A stretch of 64,000 nt of DNA from JAGTVG01 sp965365275 (lineage in GTDB: Bacteria; Bacteroidota; Bacteroidia; Cytophagales; Cyclobacteriaceae): NCBI GenBank assembly GCA_965365275.1, contig CBDUBA010000005.1:38317-102316 (forward strand). The letters run 5' to 3'. The notes under the pieces are model-generated. The model was not told the DNA's origin and did not search any database. It worked only from the letters and a program-made list of their open reading frames with translations. Of this stretch, positions 28,233 through 37,639 are shown one piece after another (within the stretch, counting starts at the first letter, position 1; every line of letters begins with the position of its first letter). The position numbers were made by a program, and so were the translations under genes.

Positions 28233-29102
28233 ATGAAAGTAAGCGGCTTTACATTTATAAAAAATGCGATAAAATATGATTTTCCGGTAGTAGAATCCAT
28301 CAAATCAATACTACCACTATGTGATGACTTTTACGTGGCGGTTGGCCAGTCTGAAGATAAAACCCTTGAATTGATACGTTCTATTGACCAACGAATTAAG
28401 ATCCAGGAAACCATATGGGATGATTCTATTCAGGAAGGCGGCAAGGTGCTTGCACTGGAAACAGATAAAGCACTTAGGATGGTACCTGATGACACGGATT
28501 GGTGTTTTTATGTCCAGGGGGATGAGGTCCTACATGAAAAATACATTGATCCGATCCAGGAAGCCATGCATAAATGGAAGGATCATCCTGAAGTTGATGG
28601 TTTATTGCTAAAATACCTGCATTTTTTTGGTTCCTATGATTACATTACTACGTCCACTGCATGGTACCGTAAGGAGATCAGGGTTATCCGGAACGATCCC
28701 ACCATTTATTCCTACAAAGATGCCCAGGGGTTCAGGAAAGGGGATAACAAAAAACTAAAAGTTAAGCCCGTTGAAGCTTTTATCCACCACTATGGATTGG
28801 TGAAACACCCGAAAGTGCAATATGAAAAGCGCAGGAATTCATTAAGATTTTATGATCCGGATAAGACAAAGGAGCAATATGAATATTATGCTGAAGAATT
28901 TGATTATGGAAGTGCTGATCTGCTTGAAAAGTTTGAAGGAACCCACCCCGAAGTTATCAAGGAAAGAATTGCAAAGAAAAACTGGAATTTCGATCCTGAT
29001 CTGAGCATTAATAAAATGTCTCCTAAACACAAGTTTAAAAAATGGGTTGAGGATCATTTTGGATTCATCCCTTTCGAGTACAGAAATTACAAAATCATTT
29101 AA
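28233..29102 (+). CDS. Family 2-like glycosyltransferase
   Basis: The 289-residue protein resembles the soluble glycosyltransferase group common in Bacteroidota: an opening FIKNAIKYDFPVVESI, a VAVGQSEDKTLELI strand where family 2 enzymes bind the nucleotide, and YVQGDEVL at about residue 89-96 in the place of the DxD metal site. The C-terminal half is rich in charged residues and tyrosines. No membrane segment is seen, so it acts on the cytoplasmic side. The donor and acceptor are unknown. A strong hairpin terminator follows. Confidence 0.8.
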   Translation: MKVSGFTFIKNAIKYDFPVVESIKSILPLCDDFYVAVGQSEDKTLELIRSIDQRIKIQETIWDDSIQEGGKVLALETDKALRMVPDDTDWCFYVQGDEVLHEKYIDPIQEAMHKWKDHPEVDGLLLKYLHFFGSYDYITTSTAWYRKEIRVIRNDPTIYSYKDAQGFRKGDNKKLKVKPVEAFIHHYGLVKHPKVQYEKRRNSLRFYDPDKTKEQYEYYAEEFDYGSADLLEKFEGTHPEVIKERIAKKNWNFDPDLSINKMSPKHKFKKWVEDHFGFIPFEYRNYKII

Positions 29103-29114
29103 ATTGAAATAAAA

Positions 29115-29141
29115 AAGCCGGAAAATTACATTTTCCGGCTT
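29115..29141. terminator. Bidirectional terminator between glycosyltransferase and htpG
   Basis: AAGCCGGAAAAT and ATTTTCCGGCTT pair perfectly around a three-base loop. The A run on the left serves as the T tract for the minus-strand gene; on the right the sequence is T-rich but interrupted. It lies between two convergent genes. Confidence 0.85.
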
Positions 29142-29166
29142 ATCATTTGTGTACTTTTAGGACTCC

Positions 29167-31041
29167 CTATTTAGATGCGATGTCTACGCTCCTTTTGATA
29201 AAATCGGTAAGACCGCTGCCACTCAGCATATTCTGGGCCAGCAATCCGAGATCATAGGCCTGACGAGCCAGTCTTGTTTTTTTGTCTTCCCTTTTCGCTT
29301 CGATGATCTTATTGATCATAGGGTGATTGCCGTTAATAACAGCATTGAGTTGTTCCGGCATATTCCACATGCCCATACCTCCTCCACCGGTAGCTGACAT
29401 ATCCTTCATCCTTCTCATGAATTCGGATAAAGTAATGACAACCGGCATTTCATCGACGGGTAAAGGTTCCACGCTGAATGTGACCGTCTTGTTATCAATG
29501 GCTTTTTCAAATAACTCTTTTAATTCCTTCTCCTGATCTTCCGTAAGGACACTTTCTTTTTTCTCATCTGTATCCACCAGCTTATCAATGGTATCCGAAT
29601 CAACACGCTTCCATGCGGTATTTTCGACTTTCATTTCAAGGTTGTTAATGAAATGACTATCCAGCACACCATCCATGACCAGCACATCATATTCCCTCCC
29701 TTTGGCTGACTGGATATATCCATCTTGTTTGGAAGGATCAGTAGTATATAAATGAACCACCTTTTTGTCCTTATCAGTTTGATTGGTCTTAATTTTATCC
29801 TTGTACTCCTCAATGGTGAAATAATCACCATCAGTATTTTTAAACAGGACAAAATCCTTTGCTTTCTCGTAGAATTTTTCTTCAGTGATCATGCCATACT
29901 TGACAAAAATGCTCAGGTCATCCCATTTCTTCTGATAGGCCTCCCTGTCTTTTTTGAACAGTTCGCCAAGTTTATCGGCAACTTTTTTGGTAATATGCGC
30001 ATTGATCTTTTTTACATTGCTGTCGGATTGCAGGAAACTTCTGGATACATTCAGAGGTATATCCGGCGAATCAATTACACCATGTAAAAGCATTAAAAAC
30101 TCTGGTACGATATCCTTTACTTCATCAGTAATAAATACCTGTCTTGAATACAACTGGATCTTATTCTTGTTGATCTCAAAATCATTCTTGATCTTAGGAA
30201 AATAAAGAATGCCGGTAAGGTTGAACGGATAATCGACATTCAGGTGGATCCAGAACAAAGGATCCTCAGAGAATGGATATAATTCCTTATAGAAACTTAA
30301 GTAGTCCTCATCTTTCAGGTCATTTGGAGATTTAGTCCAGATCGGCGTTGTATTATTTACAACATTCTCTTTCTTGACCTTTTTCTCTTTTCCTTTATCA
30401 TCCTTAACTGTTTCTTCCTTATCACCAAATACAACCGGAATGGGCAGGAATTTACAGTATTTATCAAGAATTTGCTGAATTCTGTGATCTTCCAGGAATT
30501 CTTCATTGTCCTTGTTCACATGAAGAATTACATCCGTTCCTCGCTCTTTTTTAACTGTAGAGGATATTTCAAATTCAGTGGATCCGTCACATACCCAACG
30601 GGCGGGTTCTGCATCTTCCTGGTAGGACCTGGTAATGATCTCTACCTGGTCAGCCACCATAAAGGAGGAATAAAAACCCAATCCGAAGAATCCGATGATC
30701 TGGCTTTCATCACCCTTCTCTTTGAATTTCTCAACAAATTCAGCCGCACCGGAAAAAGCAATCTGGTTGATATATTTCTTAATCTCCTCCGCTGTCATTC
30801 CAATGCCATTATCACTTACGGTGATGGTTTTCTTTTTCTTGTTAACAGAAACCTTAACCTTAAGTTCTCCCAGTTCACCCTGGTATTCATTAATGGAGGC
30901 CAGTCCCTGAAGTTTTTGTGTGGCATCTATCCCGTTTGATACCAATTCCCTTAAAAAGATCTCATGATCAGAGTATAAGAATTTCTTTATAATGGGAAAT
31001 ATGTTTTCTGTGTGAATTGAAATGCTTCCTTTTTCCTTCAT
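29167..31041 (-). CDS. htpG: Hsp90-family chaperone HtpG
   Basis: The 624-residue protein has the complete HtpG order: an N-terminal GHKL ATPase domain with ELVSNGIDATQKL, VSDNGIGMT and GFFGLGFYSSFMV, a charged linker (about 205-235), the middle domain with LNVSRSFLQSDSNV, and the C-terminal dimer domain. It is a cytoplasmic ATP-dependent folding chaperone. Length is normal. Upstream on the minus strand is a dyad and a TAnnTTTG-like element at 31083-31076, so it has its own promoter. Confidence 0.97.
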   Translation of the reverse strand: MKEKGSISIHTENIFPIIKKFLYSDHEIFLRELVSNGIDATQKLQGLASINEYQGELGELKVKVSVNKKKKTITVSDNGIGMTAEEIKKYINQIAFSGAAEFVEKFKEKGDESQIIGFFGLGFYSSFMVADQVEIITRSYQEDAEPARWVCDGSTEFEISSTVKKERGTDVILHVNKDNEEFLEDHRIQQILDKYCKFLPIPVVFGDKEETVKDDKGKEKKVKKENVVNNTTPIWTKSPNDLKDEDYLSFYKELYPFSEDPLFWIHLNVDYPFNLTGILYFPKIKNDFEINKNKIQLYSRQVFITDEVKDIVPEFLMLLHGVIDSPDIPLNVSRSFLQSDSNVKKINAHITKKVADKLGELFKKDREAYQKKWDDLSIFVKYGMITEEKFYEKAKDFVLFKNTDGDYFTIEEYKDKIKTNQTDKDKKVVHLYTTDPSKQDGYIQSAKGREYDVLVMDGVLDSHFINNLEMKVENTAWKRVDSDTIDKLVDTDEKKESVLTEDQEKELKELFEKAIDNKTVTFSVEPLPVDEMPVVITLSEFMRRMKDMSATGGGGMGMWNMPEQLNAVINGNHPMINKIIEAKREDKKTRLARQAYDLGLLAQNMLSGSGLTDFIKRSVDIASK

Positions 31042-31107
31042 CTTTTATATATTCTTTTTTTTAGCAGTCCTTGGTCAAATATCATTCCATTTGAAAACAT
31101 TGGCTAA

Positions 31108-31128
31108 AAACTGTCAGGTTGTCAGTTT
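31108..31128. promoter_or_regulatory. Dyad upstream of htpG
   Basis: AAACTG-N9-CAGTTT forms an inverted repeat, with TGTCAG present twice inside it, just upstream of a promoter-like GATATTTG (complement of 31076-31083). Position and symmetry suggest a heat-shock or stress regulator site; no regulator can be named. Confidence 0.4.
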
Positions 31129-31179
31129 AGATCCGGGAAGAGCCAGAATACAGCTGACAATCAGGAAAGGTTTCTTGAA

Positions 31180-32520
31180 TTACTTTTTATTTTTCCGGTT
31201 GATCATTATCCTGGTCGTGAAATAAAGATCCAGGTTCGTTCTTTCACCGCCCTGAATGAGGTAGCTGAAAATATTTGAAGTTCCGATCACCAGGGGTTTC
31301 CACCGGAATGCAATTCCGGATTCCAGATTGAGGAATTTATTATAAGTAAAGGGAAGGTATATGCCAATCGTCTTGCTTTCATACCTTGGCACAATATACC
31401 ATTGGTTAAAGGTAAAGTCATCATACTTTTCCTTCCCAAAATAGTTTATCTGCCTGGAGTAGGAGACATGCATAAAAAAACGTTTATGTAACCTTACATC
31501 ACCATAAAGGTTTATATCTAATGGTAGTCTGGTGGCAATTTTATCATAGGATTCGTTATTGATATTAAAATTGGCCACGAGGGTATCCATTAATTGCCTG
31601 AATGACTCAATGCCTGAGAAGGAAGATTTTAATACGTTGTCTGCCTGCACCTGAACCCTGGTAGCCTGGGTGGTATTGTAATTGACCTTACCTAGTCCTA
31701 CCACTCCGAAACCAAGCTTGTAATCATAGGCTTCATCATTGTCTTTTCCTGATGTTTTAACATAATTCAGCCCGAAATCGACACCCAACCCTAGTTTGCT
31801 GAACAAGGGGATCTCATCTTCTTTCACCAGTTTATCGATCTCCTCAGTAATCGCCATGGTAAAGGTAAGGTTTAGATTATGAAGGGTATCCTGTGAATAA
31901 TTGAAACTTGCATCGGAGATGTCAAGGTATGCTGATCCTCCACCGCTGATTAGATTTAAGCTTATCCCACCATATAGTCTGTGCCGGTTCTTGTTTAACA
32001 GTTCCCTAGAATAAATAAAACCATAACTGCCCCAGGTGCCAATAATTCCTCTTGCAAAATCATTATTGAACGAAGAGGTTAATCCTCCCGGATTTTGAAT
32101 ATCATCTATAAAATTTCTCACACCTTCTGAAGAAGTATTGGAGACCATGATAGCACGCAGCCTCCATGAAAACCCAACAGTTGATTTATCGTTGATCCTG
32201 TAGGCGACCGAAGGGAACTGAATGACAGCATTTACTAAACCTGTTCTGTTTTTGGATATATCGCTAATGCTGTTCACATTACCATCACTGATCTCCTGCA
32301 TCGGATCGATCCCGAAGAAATTTTCATTAAAAAAGGTCAGATTGGCACTCAGTACATTGATGTCCCAATCAGAAGGCATAACGGAATGTATTTCCGGCTG
32401 GTAAGGCAGGGAATGCAAACCAGAGTATCTGCTGGTGTTGTATCCTGGCCAGGGTTGTGAATAGGATGAGCTTGCAAGGAATGTAAACAACAGCAGCAAA
32501 TATCTTGTTTTTGATCCCAT
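31180..32520 (-). CDS. DUF5723-family outer-membrane protein
   Basis: The 446-residue protein has a signal peptide ending in SSYSQ at residues 18-22 and a long beta-rich mature part with alternating hydrophobic residues. Recognisable features of the DUF5723 family are the early LYSA/SNLTFFNENFFG-like segment and FGVDFGLNYVKTSGKD. It ends in TTRIMINRKNKK. The family is thought to form barrel-type surface proteins of Bacteroidota, with no assigned role. It lies 138 bases downstream of htpG on the same strand, with no clear terminator between, and is divergent from a small membrane protein gene. Confidence 0.75.
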   Translation of the reverse strand: MGSKTRYLLLLFTFLASSSYSQPWPGYNTSRYSGLHSLPYQPEIHSVMPSDWDINVLSANLTFFNENFFGIDPMQEISDGNVNSISDISKNRTGLVNAVIQFPSVAYRINDKSTVGFSWRLRAIMVSNTSSEGVRNFIDDIQNPGGLTSSFNNDFARGIIGTWGSYGFIYSRELLNKNRHRLYGGISLNLISGGGSAYLDISDASFNYSQDTLHNLNLTFTMAITEEIDKLVKEDEIPLFSKLGLGVDFGLNYVKTSGKDNDEAYDYKLGFGVVGLGKVNYNTTQATRVQVQADNVLKSSFSGIESFRQLMDTLVANFNINNESYDKIATRLPLDINLYGDVRLHKRFFMHVSYSRQINYFGKEKYDDFTFNQWYIVPRYESKTIGIYLPFTYNKFLNLESGIAFRWKPLVIGTSNIFSYLIQGGERTNLDLYFTTRIMINRKNKK

Positions 32521-32562
32521 GATTATGATGACCTTTAAGCTAAAAAAGCCATTGTTTTTTAC

Positions 32563-32570
32563 TAGTTTTG
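32563..32570 (+). promoter_or_regulatory. TAnnTTTG element before the 63-residue protein
   Basis: TAGTTTTG fits the Bacteroidota -7 consensus 29 bases before the TTG start at 32600. No good TTTG partner is seen at the usual distance, so support is partial. Confidence 0.35.
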
Positions 32571-32599
32571 ATTCGATTTTTAAAGCTAAGAATTAAGAA

Positions 32600-32791
32600 T
32601 TGAATAAAAAAGCAAATCTGTTGCCGCGAATATTAAAAATACTGGTCTGGATCCTGATCATTGCATCTGTTGGTGCCCTATGGATCAGCCTGAGATCAGA
32701 AATGTATTCTCTTGAATATGGTATTATTGCATTGAGCCTCTGGATTGCGGCATTGGGTCTTAACTACCTGGTCAAGAAGAAATTGAGCTAA
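32600..32791 (+). CDS. Small two-helix membrane protein
   Basis: The 63-residue frame starts with TTG at 32600, as no earlier ATG exists and the next ATG would remove the first helix. It has a basic N-terminus (NKKANLLPRILK), a hydrophobic segment at about 13-27, a second at 38-56, and a basic end (VKKKLS), the expected pattern for two membrane helices with both ends inside. I do not recognise the family. It is divergent from the DUF5723 gene and is preceded by a -7-like element. Confidence 0.55.
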   Translation: MNKKANLLPRILKILVWILIIASVGALWISLRSEMYSLEYGIIALSLWIAALGLNYLVKKKLS

Positions 32792-32823
32792 ACTTTCTTT
32801 CCTTTCCGGGATCCGATAAAAGC

Positions 32824-32940
32824 TTATTGTTGTATTGGAGGTGGGGACTGAGGCTGAGGAACCGGCTCTTCCTTATCCATGCATCCTCCTGCGATTAAAA
32901 TAAAAACCACGACTACTATTACGCCAAATATCCTTTTCAT
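32824..32940 (-). CDS. 38-residue putative lipoprotein
   Basis: A minus-strand frame from an ATG at 32940 gives 38 residues: a basic start MKRIF, a hydrophobic run of about a dozen residues, the lipobox IAGGC (C20) and a short tail MDKEEPVPQPQSPPPIQQ. This is the complete plan of a small lipoprotein in which the mature part is only 19 residues, rich in Pro and Gln. It lies in the gap between the small membrane protein and the Nudix regulator. The clean signal and stop make it more than chance; function is unknown. Confidence 0.6.
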   Translation of the reverse strand: MKRIFGVIVVVVFILIAGGCMDKEEPVPQPQSPPPIQQ

Positions 32941-33063
32941 TTATTGTGCTTTTTTTTACAAAGATAGCAGGATTCCATTAAAAGAATTGATTTTTATAAA
33001 GTCTTATACAATTTTTTATATATTGCATTACTGAATTTATTTTTTGCTGGTGACGTTATTTTT

Positions 33064-33750
33064 ATGATAAAACGCTATGCCCATGCAGACCATTTACTGG
33101 TCGCCGTAGACTGTATTATTTTTGGTTTCGATAAAAATCAGCTTAAATTGTTGTTGACAAAAAGAGCGCTTGAACCTGAAAAAGGTAAGTGGTCACTTAT
33201 CGGAGGATTTGTTGGAAAGCAGGAGAGTCTGGACGATGCAGCTACCCGGATCCTGCATAAACTCACAGGATTAAAAAACATCTACATGGAAGAAGTGAAA
33301 GCTTTTTCCGAAGTAAACAGGGATCCTGTGGAAAGAACATTATCTGTGGCCTATTATGCCCTGATCAAGATGAAACCAAACATGAAACTTACAGCTGAAT
33401 ACGGCGCCCAGTGGGTGCCGGCTGATAATATCCCCCCGCTGATATTTGATCATCTCCAGATGGTGGAAGCCGCAAAGAAAAAGCTCAAGACCATGGCAAA
33501 ACATCAGCCTATCGGTTTTGAACTTTTACCAAAAAAATTTACAATCCCTCAGTTGCGGAGTCTGTATGAAGCAATTTATGAAGAGGAATTAGATAAGCGA
33601 AATTTCAGCAGGAAGATACTGGCTATGAATTTGCTTGAAAAACTGGATGAGAAAGACAAAAAGAGTTCAAAAAAAGGAGCTTTTCTCTATCGGTTCGACA
33701 AGAAGAGATATGTTGATCTTGTCAGGAATGGTCTCAATTTTGTGATTTAA
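33064..33750 (+). CDS. araR: AraR-type Nudix transcriptional regulator
   Basis: The 228-residue protein has an N-terminal Nudix domain and a C-terminal winged helix (PQLRSLYEAIYEEELDKR, about 159-176). The Nudix box reads GGFVGKQESLDDAATRILHKLTGL; the catalytic Glu pair of REUxEExGU is replaced by HK, so it should bind rather than hydrolyse a ligand. Nudix-type AraR repressors control arabinose genes in Bacteroidota. Its position directly before araB-araD-araA, with a palindrome between, supports this job. It would be released from DNA by arabinose. NrtR-like NAD regulators share the fold, but the context favours AraR. Confidence 0.87.
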   Translation: MIKRYAHADHLLVAVDCIIFGFDKNQLKLLLTKRALEPEKGKWSLIGGFVGKQESLDDAATRILHKLTGLKNIYMEEVKAFSEVNRDPVERTLSVAYYALIKMKPNMKLTAEYGAQWVPADNIPPLIFDHLQMVEAAKKKLKTMAKHQPIGFELLPKKFTIPQLRSLYEAIYEEELDKRNFSRKILAMNLLEKLDEKDKKSSKKGAFLYRFDKKRYVDLVRNGLNFVI

Positions 33751-33815
33751 CAAACACCCTTCGGATTTATTTGAAAATATCTTTGAAAATCAGAATTTGT
33801 GCTTTAAATTTAATA

Positions 33816-33834
33816 AAATGTCAGTCTGACATTT
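33816..33834. promoter_or_regulatory. 19-base palindromic operator before araB
   Basis: AAATGTCAG-T-CTGACATTT is a perfect nine-base dyad around one base. It ends 21 bases before the araB ATG, placing it over or just after the promoter. It is the natural candidate AraR binding site for the araBDA operon. Confidence 0.75.
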
Positions 33835-33855
33835 ATTTTTTAAAAAAGCATTATC

Positions 33856-35529
33856 ATGGAGTATCAAAACTTCGTTATTGGCCTGGATTACGGAACAGAT
33901 TCCGTCAGGGCCATCCTGGTTAATGCAGAGAACGGTATTGAGATTTGCAGTTCAGTTTTCTACTATCCCCGGTGGCAGAAAGGATTATATTGTGATCCGG
34001 CCAATAATCAGTTCCGGCAGCATCCACTCGATTATATTGATGGCTTGAAACATACCATCCAGGAGGTTATATCAGAATCAGATATTTCTATTGATGGGAT
34101 AAAAGGAATCGGTATCGATACCACAGGATCAACACCAGTGGCAGTTGATCAGGAAGGTATCCCTTTATCACTTAAACAGGGTTTTGAAGATAATCCAAAT
34201 GCCATGTTCATACTCTGGAAAGATCATACTGCAGTAAATGAAGCAGACGAGATCAATAAATTATCAAGATCATGGGGAGGTGTTGATTACACCAGATATG
34301 AAGGCGGCGTGTATTCTTCTGAATGGTTCTGGGCTAAGATCCTGCACATAATCAGGATTGATCCTGAAATCAGAGAGCATGCATTTTCATGGGTGGAACA
34401 TTGTGATTGGATACCAGCCTTGATCACCGGCAATGATAATCCCCTGACCATGAAACGCAGCAGGTGTGCCGCAGGCCACAAAGCCATGTGGCACAAAGAT
34501 TGGGGTGGTCTGCCTGAAGAAGCGTTTCTGGTGAAATTGGATCCAAAATTAAAAGGTCTTAAAAGCAGGTTATATACTGAATCATATACTTCCGATGAAC
34601 AGGCTGGTCTTCTATCCCAGGAATGGGCAGAGAAACTGGGATTAAAAGCAGGAATCCCTGTAGCTGTGGGCACCTTTGATGCACATAGCGGTGCCTTGGG
34701 GGGCGAAGTAAGGGAATATACCCTGAGTAAGGTCATGGGTACTTCTACCTGTGATATGCTTGTCACACCCATGACAGGGAATGACGAAAACCTGGTGGGA
34801 GGCATTTGCGGGCAGGTGGATGGATCCATCATTCCCGGTATGCTGGGCCTGGAAGCCGGCCAATCTGCATTTGGAGATATTTATGCCTGGTTTGCAGATC
34901 TGCTCATGTATCCTTCTGAGAACCTGCTTAATAAATCAAAAATTGTTAGTGATGAAACCGCTGAAAAATTAAAGAAGGAGCTGAGAGAGAATGTAATCAG
35001 CCAGCTCAGTAAGGAGGCGGCTGAAATCCCCATCATGGAGTCCGAAATTGTTGCCCTGGATTGGATGAATGGCAGAAGAACACCTTATGCTAATCAGGCT
35101 TTGAAAGGTGTTATATCGGGGCTGAACCTGGGCAGTGATGCTCCCAGAATATTCAAGGCGCTGGTTGAAGCTACCTGTTTCGGATCAAAAAAGATAGTTG
35201 ACCGATTCAGAGATGAAGGAATAGAAATTAAGAATGTGGTTGCCCTTGGTGGAGTGGCCAAGAAATCGGATTATGTAATGCAGGTAATGGCCGATGTGCT
35301 AAATATGCCGATAAAAGTAGCCCGATCGGAACAGACACCTGCCCTGGGAACGGCCATGCTGGCTGCAACCGTCGCCGGATTATACAATACAACAATAGAA
35401 GCACAGGAAGCTATGGGCAGCGGATTTGATAAGGAATACCATCCTGTCTCTGAGCATGTAGCAGAATATGAAAAACTTTATAAAAAGTATTCCGAGCTGG
35501 GTGAATTAATTGAATCGCAAACAATATAA
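33856..35529 (+). CDS. araB: Ribulokinase
   Basis: The 557-residue protein is a FGGY-family carbohydrate kinase with FVIGLDYGTDSVRA at residues 6-19 (phosphate-binding motif), a SGALGGEV-type central segment and the late signature GVISGLNLGSD plus VVALGGVAKKS. Length and these features fit ribulokinase, which phosphorylates L-ribulose with ATP in the arabinose pathway. The next two genes encode the epimerase and isomerase of the same pathway, confirming the call. The araD start lies one base after its stop. Confidence 0.95.
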   Translation: MEYQNFVIGLDYGTDSVRAILVNAENGIEICSSVFYYPRWQKGLYCDPANNQFRQHPLDYIDGLKHTIQEVISESDISIDGIKGIGIDTTGSTPVAVDQEGIPLSLKQGFEDNPNAMFILWKDHTAVNEADEINKLSRSWGGVDYTRYEGGVYSSEWFWAKILHIIRIDPEIREHAFSWVEHCDWIPALITGNDNPLTMKRSRCAAGHKAMWHKDWGGLPEEAFLVKLDPKLKGLKSRLYTESYTSDEQAGLLSQEWAEKLGLKAGIPVAVGTFDAHSGALGGEVREYTLSKVMGTSTCDMLVTPMTGNDENLVGGICGQVDGSIIPGMLGLEAGQSAFGDIYAWFADLLMYPSENLLNKSKIVSDETAEKLKKELRENVISQLSKEAAEIPIMESEIVALDWMNGRRTPYANQALKGVISGLNLGSDAPRIFKALVEATCFGSKKIVDRFRDEGIEIKNVVALGGVAKKSDYVMQVMADVLNMPIKVARSEQTPALGTAMLAATVAGLYNTTIEAQEAMGSGFDKEYHPVSEHVAEYEKLYKKYSELGELIESQTI

Positions 35530-35530
35530 A

Positions 35531-36232
35531 ATGAGTAAATATGATCTTTTGAAGGGATCCTGCTATGAAGCCAATATGAAGTTACCTGAATTGGGGCTTG
35601 TCCTGTACACCTTCGGGAATGTAAGTGCTGCAGACCAAAATAATGGAATATTTGCCATTAAACCCAGTGGGGTACCATATGAAGAACTCCGGGCTCAGGA
35701 CATGGTGGTAATTGATTTTGATAATAATATTGTTGAAGGAGAGATGAGGCCGTCATCAGATACAAAAACCCATGCGCTTCTTTATAAGAGCTGGAAAAAT
35801 ATTTCCGGAATATCACATACACACTCAACCTACGCGGTTGCCTGGGCCCAGGCACAAAAAGATATACCTATCCTGGGCACTACGCATGCTGACCATCTGG
35901 CCATAGATATCCCCTGTACACCGGTAATGAGTGATGAAATGATAAAGGGAAATTATGAGTATGAGACCGGAATCCAGATCCTGAACCATTTTAAAAATAA
36001 TCAATTGAATTATCTGGAGGTGGAAATGGTACTGATATCCAACCATGGGCCCTTTACATGGGGAAACTCCGCGGATAAAGCTGTATATAACAGTGCTGTT
36101 CTGGAAGAGCTGGCCGAAATGGCCTATCTTACATTGCAAATCAACCGCGATGCCCCTCGATTAAAAAAAGCACTTATTCAAAAGCATTATGAGAGGAAAC
36201 ATGGTAAAGATGCCTATTACGGACAAGAATAA
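35531..36232 (+). CDS. araD: L-ribulose-5-phosphate 4-epimerase
   Basis: The start at 35531 (MSKYDLLKGSCYEANM) is preferred; a start at 35510 would only add seven residues overlapping araB. The 233-residue class II aldolase-fold enzyme has the zinc site in HTHSTYAVAWAQA and THADH, and a third histidine in SNHGPFTWG. It converts L-ribulose 5-phosphate to D-xylulose 5-phosphate, which enters the pentose phosphate pathway. It lies one base after araB and 12 bases before araA. Confidence 0.95.
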   Translation: MSKYDLLKGSCYEANMKLPELGLVLYTFGNVSAADQNNGIFAIKPSGVPYEELRAQDMVVIDFDNNIVEGEMRPSSDTKTHALLYKSWKNISGISHTHSTYAVAWAQAQKDIPILGTTHADHLAIDIPCTPVMSDEMIKGNYEYETGIQILNHFKNNQLNYLEVEMVLISNHGPFTWGNSADKAVYNSAVLEELAEMAYLTLQINRDAPRLKKALIQKHYERKHGKDAYYGQE

Positions 36233-36244
36233 ATTTTTACTATC

Positions 36245-37639
36245 ATGACAAATAAACCAAAGATCGGATTTTTAGGAATAATGCAGGAATTGTATGACAA
36301 TACACTGCCTGATATTACAAATACTCAAGAAAAATATGCCCGGAAAGTTATCGATCAGCTAAAGGATGAAGTAACATTCGATTTTCCCAAGGCTGCCCGT
36401 AACAGGGAAGATATTGAAGAGATCATACAGGAATTCAATCTGAAAAAACTGGATGGTATCATGGTGGTTATGCTAACTTACGGGCCTGGCATGAGAACCG
36501 TCAGGGCCTGGCAGATGAATACCTTGCCATTGCTGCTTGCCAACATCCAGCCGGTACCTGAAGTGACCACTCAATGGAATATGGATGACCTTACCTATAA
36601 CCAGGGCATTCACGGTGCCCAGGATACAGCCAATGCTATTATCAGGACTGCAGGTGATAATTTTACCGTGATATCAGAGGATTGGAAAAGTGATAATTTC
36701 AAGTCGTTTGTCTCGGACTGGGCCAGGGCCGCTCAGGCAGCCACAGCATTACGGCAAATGAAGGTGGCAGTTTTCGGTAAGATGCATGGAATGGGAGATA
36801 CTTTGTCCGACGAAGCCGCTTTTACCAGGGTTATCGGACCGGAAGTAAACAGGGAATATATTGGTCAGGTAGTTCGAAATATGGAAGAAGTTAAGGATGA
36901 CGAGATAGCTGCGCAAATGGAACTGGACAGGAAGAATTTCGAGATCGATCCGGGTATGCCACCCGAAAGACATCAATATGCGGTCAGGATGCAGCTGGGA
37001 TTCAAAAAATTACTTGTCGAAGGCGGCTATAGTGCTTTTTCTGCTCATTTTGACGTATTCAAAGGAGACGGCCGGTTTAAGCAGATCCCCATGCTGGCTG
37101 CCTCTAACCTGATGGCAGAAGGATATGGATATGCCGCTGAAGGGGATTCAAATACAGCCAGTATGGTAGCTGCAGGTCATTACCTTGCTCCGGATGCACA
37201 TTTTACCGAAATGTATGCTATGGATTTTAAAAGAGATGCCATGCTGATGAGTCATATGGGAGAAGGTAACTGGAAGATCGCCAGGAAGGACAAGCCCATC
37301 AGGCTGGCTGATAGGTTTTTGGGTATTGGAGACCTTGAGAACCCTCCTACTACAGTATTCTCGGGAGAACCCGGACCTGCTACCATGGTATCCCTGGTGC
37401 ATCTTGAAGGAGAACATTTTCGACTTGTTTGTGCGTACGGTGACATTCTGGACACTGAAGAATTCCCAACAATAGAAATGCCCTATTTTTTCTTTAGGCC
37501 CGATTCAGGCGTCAGACTATGTAATGATAACTGGCTCCTTGCTGGCGGTACTCATCATCAGACGCTACATTTGGGTGATCAGAGAAGAAAATGGGAAATG
37601 CTGGCAGACATCCTCGGGATTGAATATATCGAGGTTTAA
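36245..37639 (+). CDS. araA: L-arabinose isomerase
   Basis: The 464-residue protein has the metal-binding and catalytic set of L-arabinose isomerases: AAEGDSNTA, FTEMYAMDF, SHMGEGNW and the late GGTHHQTLH. The match is to a divergent branch of the family rather than the E. coli type, and the protein is slightly shorter than the usual 475-500 residues. The enzyme converts L-arabinose to L-ribulose and needs manganese. It closes the araB-araD-araA operon. No transporter or arabinosidase is next to it. Confidence 0.92.
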   Translation: MTNKPKIGFLGIMQELYDNTLPDITNTQEKYARKVIDQLKDEVTFDFPKAARNREDIEEIIQEFNLKKLDGIMVVMLTYGPGMRTVRAWQMNTLPLLLANIQPVPEVTTQWNMDDLTYNQGIHGAQDTANAIIRTAGDNFTVISEDWKSDNFKSFVSDWARAAQAATALRQMKVAVFGKMHGMGDTLSDEAAFTRVIGPEVNREYIGQVVRNMEEVKDDEIAAQMELDRKNFEIDPGMPPERHQYAVRMQLGFKKLLVEGGYSAFSAHFDVFKGDGRFKQIPMLAASNLMAEGYGYAAEGDSNTASMVAAGHYLAPDAHFTEMYAMDFKRDAMLMSHMGEGNWKIARKDKPIRLADRFLGIGDLENPPTTVFSGEPGPATMVSLVHLEGEHFRLVCAYGDILDTEEFPTIEMPYFFFRPDSGVRLCNDNWLLAGGTHHQTLHLGDQRRKWEMLADILGIEYIEV

